Assembly (NCBI GenBank): GCA_034409055.1
Contig: DAOUMU010000225.1
Location: 1-7,573 of the forward strand
DNA length: 7,573 nucleotides
Direction of reading: 5' to 3'
From: DAOUMU01 sp034409055
Lineage (GTDB): Bacteria > Chloroflexota > Anaerolineae > 4572-78 > J111
Part shown: piece after piece, positions 5,184 through 7,573 of the stretch
Layout: every line of letters begins with the position of its first letter
Numbering within the stretch: the stretch's first letter is position 1
The notes under the pieces: model-generated
What the model was told of the DNA's origin: nothing
What the model saw: the letters and a program-made list of their open reading frames with translations, nothing else
Databases searched by the model: none
Program-made: the position numbers and the translations under genes

Positions 5184-6692
5184 TTATGGCGACAAATAAG
5201 GCAAAACAAACCAGAAAGGCGTGGCCAGAGCCAGTAAGCTCAAACCACCGTAGCAAGCAGCCATGAACCAGGAAACCGGTACGAACCAATAGCGGGCCAG
5301 TAAGGCCCGGCCAATAACCAGTCCGATGGCCAGACCGGTCAGCAGTATGGCCCACTTGTCCAGGTTATCCTTGAGGAGATAGGAAAGCGCCACCCAGGCC
5401 AGGGCTACGACCAGCCCCCCGACCAGCCACCAAACCCAACGCCGGGCAAAGGCTTCACTCAACCCTAGCGAAAAAAAGAGTCCCAGCGGAATGAGGGCGG
5501 GGAAGAGATAGCGTCCCTGAAACTGGACAAAGGTTAGATTGTACCAACCGTAGGCCAGTCCCATCAGGATAATGGTCAGGGCCATCAGGGTTAAGGCTCG
5601 ACGCTGCCCGGTTGACAGATCATAATCGGGTGAAGCAACCTGGGCGGATAAAACACCCTGCCCAAATCCAATCAGCCCCCCTAAAGCAAGCAGGGTCAGC
5701 CAGGTTAAAAACAGATAGGTCCGTCCATCCATAGGCACAGCCATCCAGCCAAATTGTCCCCAAAAGCTGTGAAAGGTGGTGGTCACAAACTGGCCGAGGT
5801 AGGCCGCTCCTCCCACCTCAGTCATAAAATCGGCGGTACGCAGTTGGCCAACCACGACTTGATCGTGCCGGGCCAGTCCTAAAATATCAAAATTCCCGTA
5901 AAGGACAGCATTACGAATGTACCAGGGTAGAGCAATGACGAAGGCCAGCCCATAGATGAGGCCGGCTTGTTTGATCAGTCTTCTGGCCCAATACCCGGTT
6001 TCGCCCGGCTGCCTGCTTCCTCTAAAGGCTAACCAGAGCGTGACAGCCACCAGGGGCAGGGCAACGTAGACGGTCATTTTGGTAACCAGGCCGATCCCTA
6101 AAAGCGCCCCCAGCCGGACATCACCCCAGAGGGAAGGTGGATCGGTTGTCAGCAGGCGGCGGCTGAGGAGGAGTAAAAGGACGGCCAAAATCAACTCGGC
6201 CAGGGCATCGTTATTGACCGAGGCCAGAATAGCCAGATGCATGGGCACAAAGGCCACGAAAGCCATCGTGCCCCAGGCAATCACCAGCCGGTTCGGGAAA
6301 ATCGTCTGGCCGATAAAGAAGGCCAGAGCCACCACGCCTCCGCCCAGCACCACCGATAACAGCCGCAGGGCCACCAGGGAACCATTGCTCAGGATAAAAA
6401 TCGGCCTGGCCAGCAGATAGTACAGGGGCGGTTGGTGGAACTCGTAACACAGGTTGTCGATGGGCAGTTCTGGCGGGAAGCGGCGTGATTTTAATTGCTC
6501 CAGATAAGGTTGATCGTAACAGCCCATCACTAATTCGGGGAAACCGGGTTTGGTGGCCAGGTAACGGACGTAATTGTAGTGGGCTGGCTCATCCGGGGCT
6601 TGCCAGGCCGGGGTCAGGCTGGCATATAGGGTGCCTATGGCCAAATAGGCCACTAAAATAAGTATAAAAAGCGGCAGACGCAAGTGGGACAT
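5184..6692 (-). CDS. DUF2142 / GT39-like polytopic membrane protein, probable GT-C glycosyltransferase
   Basis: 502 residues with about ten to twelve hydrophobic segments and a first membrane helix at residues 6-26. The first outer loop carries APDEPAHYNYVRYLA with Asp34-Glu35, the acidic position expected for GT-C enzymes. It continues to FHQPPLYYLLARP (residues 85-97). Later family-type motifs are SVNNDALAELILA, TKMTVYVALPL, LPWYIRNAVLYGNFDILGL and QFQGRYLFPALIPLGLFFSLGL. GT-C proteins use polyprenyl-phosphate sugars as donors on the outer face of the membrane. Donor and acceptor here are unknown. Cys58 and Cys82 in the first loop could form a disulphide. It shares the GR(Y/H)LFPAL region with the truncated protein at 2-2005 but has no C-terminal modules. 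It lies 57 bp downstream of the PAP2-VanZ gene with its own strong promoter in the gap. No Shine-Dalgarno sequence is seen before the ATG. Confidence 0.85.
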   Translation of the reverse strand: MSHLRLPLFILILVAYLAIGTLYASLTPAWQAPDEPAHYNYVRYLATKPGFPELVMGCYDQPYLEQLKSRRFPPELPIDNLCYEFHQPPLYYLLARPIFILSNGSLVALRLLSVVLGGGVVALAFFIGQTIFPNRLVIAWGTMAFVAFVPMHLAILASVNNDALAELILAVLLLLLSRRLLTTDPPSLWGDVRLGALLGIGLVTKMTVYVALPLVAVTLWLAFRGSRQPGETGYWARRLIKQAGLIYGLAFVIALPWYIRNAVLYGNFDILGLARHDQVVVGQLRTADFMTEVGGAAYLGQFVTTTFHSFWGQFGWMAVPMDGRTYLFLTWLTLLALGGLIGFGQGVLSAQVASPDYDLSTGQRRALTLMALTIILMGLAYGWYNLTFVQFQGRYLFPALIPLGLFFSLGLSEAFARRWVWWLVGGLVVALAWVALSYLLKDNLDKWAILLTGLAIGLVIGRALLARYWFVPVSWFMAACYGGLSLLALATPFWFVLPYLSP

Positions 6693-6701
6693 AGTGGAGC
6701 G

Positions 6702-6730
6702 ATTATAGGCTGCTCGATAAGAGATGGCAA
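6702..6730 (-). promoter_or_regulatory. Near-consensus sigma70 promoter, TTGCCA-17 nt-TATAAT
   Basis: On the - strand TTGCCA (6725-6730, 5 of 6 to TTGACA), exactly 17 nt, then TATAAT (6702-6707, perfect). Only 9 nt separate the -10 box from the ATG at 6690-6692. Initiation at the usual 6-8 nt past the -10 box would place the first base of the message 1-3 nt before, or at, the start codon. Confidence 0.7.
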
Positions 6731-6749
6731 ACCGGCTCTGTCCCAGGTT

Positions 6750-7448
6750 TTAGGCAGACCCTGGAGATTCTTTAACCCCTTCATTCCTGATGATCTTGTG
6801 ACTCAGCCACCAGAAAAAGAGCAACCCCGCCATATCACTGAACAAATCGGCCAGGTCGGCGGTACGTAGTGGCGAAAAGAGCTGGGCGACTTCTTCCAAC
6901 AAAGCCCCTGACAAGGGGAGCAGTAGAGCCAGCGGAACAGACCACGCGCCCACCGGCACGGTGCGTCCTCGAAACCAGAGATTTAGCCAGAAAGCAATCG
7001 AGCCAACCAACAGAAAATGGAGGATTTTATCAGCCAAAGGCCAGCCCAGCAGCGTCAAGGGCAGAATGTCGAGATAAGCCATTTGGGTAACGATCAAGGC
7101 CAGGGCTACTTGCGGCCACAACAACCAGGGCCAACCGGATGATTGGCCGGGGCGGCGAGCTACAATCAAGCCGTAGCCGGCTGCGCCGACACCCAGGCCG
7201 AGGATGGCTCCGCCCAAAATATCGGAGGGATAGTGGAGCCCCAAATAGACCCGGCTGAAGGCGATGAAACCGGCCCCAATCAAAGCCAGTCCCCACCAGC
7301 GTAGCCGCCGATAGCTCAGTCCGACCACCAGCGCCGTACTAAAAGCGGCGACGGCGTGCCCGCTGGGATAGGAGGGGAAATTGGGAGTGGGTAATAACAG
7401 TCGGACCATCTCCGGTCGAGGGCGCAGGGCTAAAAATTGAAAAATCAC
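6750..7448 (-). CDS. PAP2 phosphatase fused to a VanZ-like domain, N-terminally short
   Basis: 232 residues from a GTG at 7446-7448. Residues 9-76 are the C-terminal half of a PAP2 (phosphatidic acid phosphatase type 2) domain: RPRP at 9-12, PSGH at 28-31 and S65-R66...H72...D76 (SRx5Hx3D), with the catalytic histidines present. The lysine of the usual Kx6RP motif is Gln4 here. Residues about 120-215 form a VanZ-like membrane domain: DKILHF at 140-145, E185-E186, Q189, R195, D201 and G208. PAP2 enzymes of this kind often dephosphorylate undecaprenyl or phosphatidyl substrates at the membrane. Typical proteins have about 80 more residues with helices before RPRP. A TAA lies in frame just upstream and no good start or Shine-Dalgarno sequence is seen, so the 5' end may be lost and the gene broken. 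Gene start and function are therefore uncertain. Confidence 0.7.
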   Translation of the reverse strand: MIFQFLALRPRPEMVRLLLPTPNFPSYPSGHAVAAFSTALVVGLSYRRLRWWGLALIGAGFIAFSRVYLGLHYPSDILGGAILGLGVGAAGYGLIVARRPGQSSGWPWLLWPQVALALIVTQMAYLDILPLTLLGWPLADKILHFLLVGSIAFWLNLWFRGRTVPVGAWSVPLALLLPLSGALLEEVAQLFSPLRTADLADLFSDMAGLLFFWWLSHKIIRNEGVKESPGSA

Positions 7449-7573
7449 TAATTCTGACGTTTTCTGTGGTTACTCTATTTATGATTTATTATCGGCTCAT
7501 TATCAGGGAGGGAATAGCCATTGTGTCAACGATATGGTAAATTAGAGATTGAAAGCTATTTGTAACCAGGAGT
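7449..7573. other. AT-rich edge with no gene visible
   Basis: All three - strand frames are stopped before they reach the PAP2-VanZ gene, so the missing N-terminus is not simply in another frame. On the + strand the final bases (ACCAGGAGT) resemble a Shine-Dalgarno sequence for a gene beyond the window, which cannot be tested here. Confidence 0.4.

Noticed and set aside
6079..6420. Rightward 113-residue frame over the membrane protein gene
   Set aside because: It is rich in Arg, Lys and Ser and antisense to hydrophobic helices, with no start signal or motif.

Overview
This 7.6 kb window most likely comes from a bacterium of the Chloroflexota (Anaerolineae-like), possibly a metagenome-assembled contig. 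That placement is an inference from protein style, not a proven assignment. The supporting signs are large GT-C/DUF2142-type membrane proteins with GR(H/Y)LFPAL motifs, beta-sandwich modules of the 'FGDQITLLGF...PGD...LFWQA...VFVHLLD' kind, a decayed tyrosine recombinase with a LYDGT...ADY-like tail, and scattered heptanucleotide repeats. Base composition is moderately GC-rich, except for an AT-richer stretch at about 2100-3610 and the AT-rich right edge after 7449.

Left part (1-2005, + strand): the 3' part of one long gene, open from the first bases of the window. It encodes the last membrane segments of a glycosyltransferase-like membrane protein, followed by three related soluble modules. 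It carries four separate tracts of 7-bp tandem repeats, each with a different sequence and all read in frame. Middle left (2006-3610, + strand): two genes of different composition, a 110-residue protein with two CxxC pairs and a PQQ-like beta-propeller lipoprotein that probably starts at a TTG.

Centre (3619-4577): a mobile-element graveyard. It holds a tyrosine recombinase pseudogene that is internally deleted, frameshifted and lacks the catalytic tyrosine. After it come two small gene-free elements: 4243-4406 with imperfect 16-bp terminal inverted repeats, and 4421-4564 with perfect 15-bp terminal inverted repeats and strong internal hairpins.

Right part (4578-7448, - strand): three genes read leftwards. 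In transcription order they are a PAP2-VanZ two-domain membrane protein that appears to lack its N-terminal third, a complete 502-residue DUF2142/GT39-like membrane protein, and a SRPBCC-fold protein. The membrane protein gene has a near-consensus sigma70-type promoter placed so close to its ATG that its message may be leaderless. The SRPBCC gene has a strong Shine-Dalgarno sequence and a 177-bp upstream gap, so it is probably transcribed separately. The lipid-phosphatase-like and glycosyltransferase-like proteins suggest cell-envelope polyprenyl-phosphate or glycan work, but no pathway can be fixed from this window.
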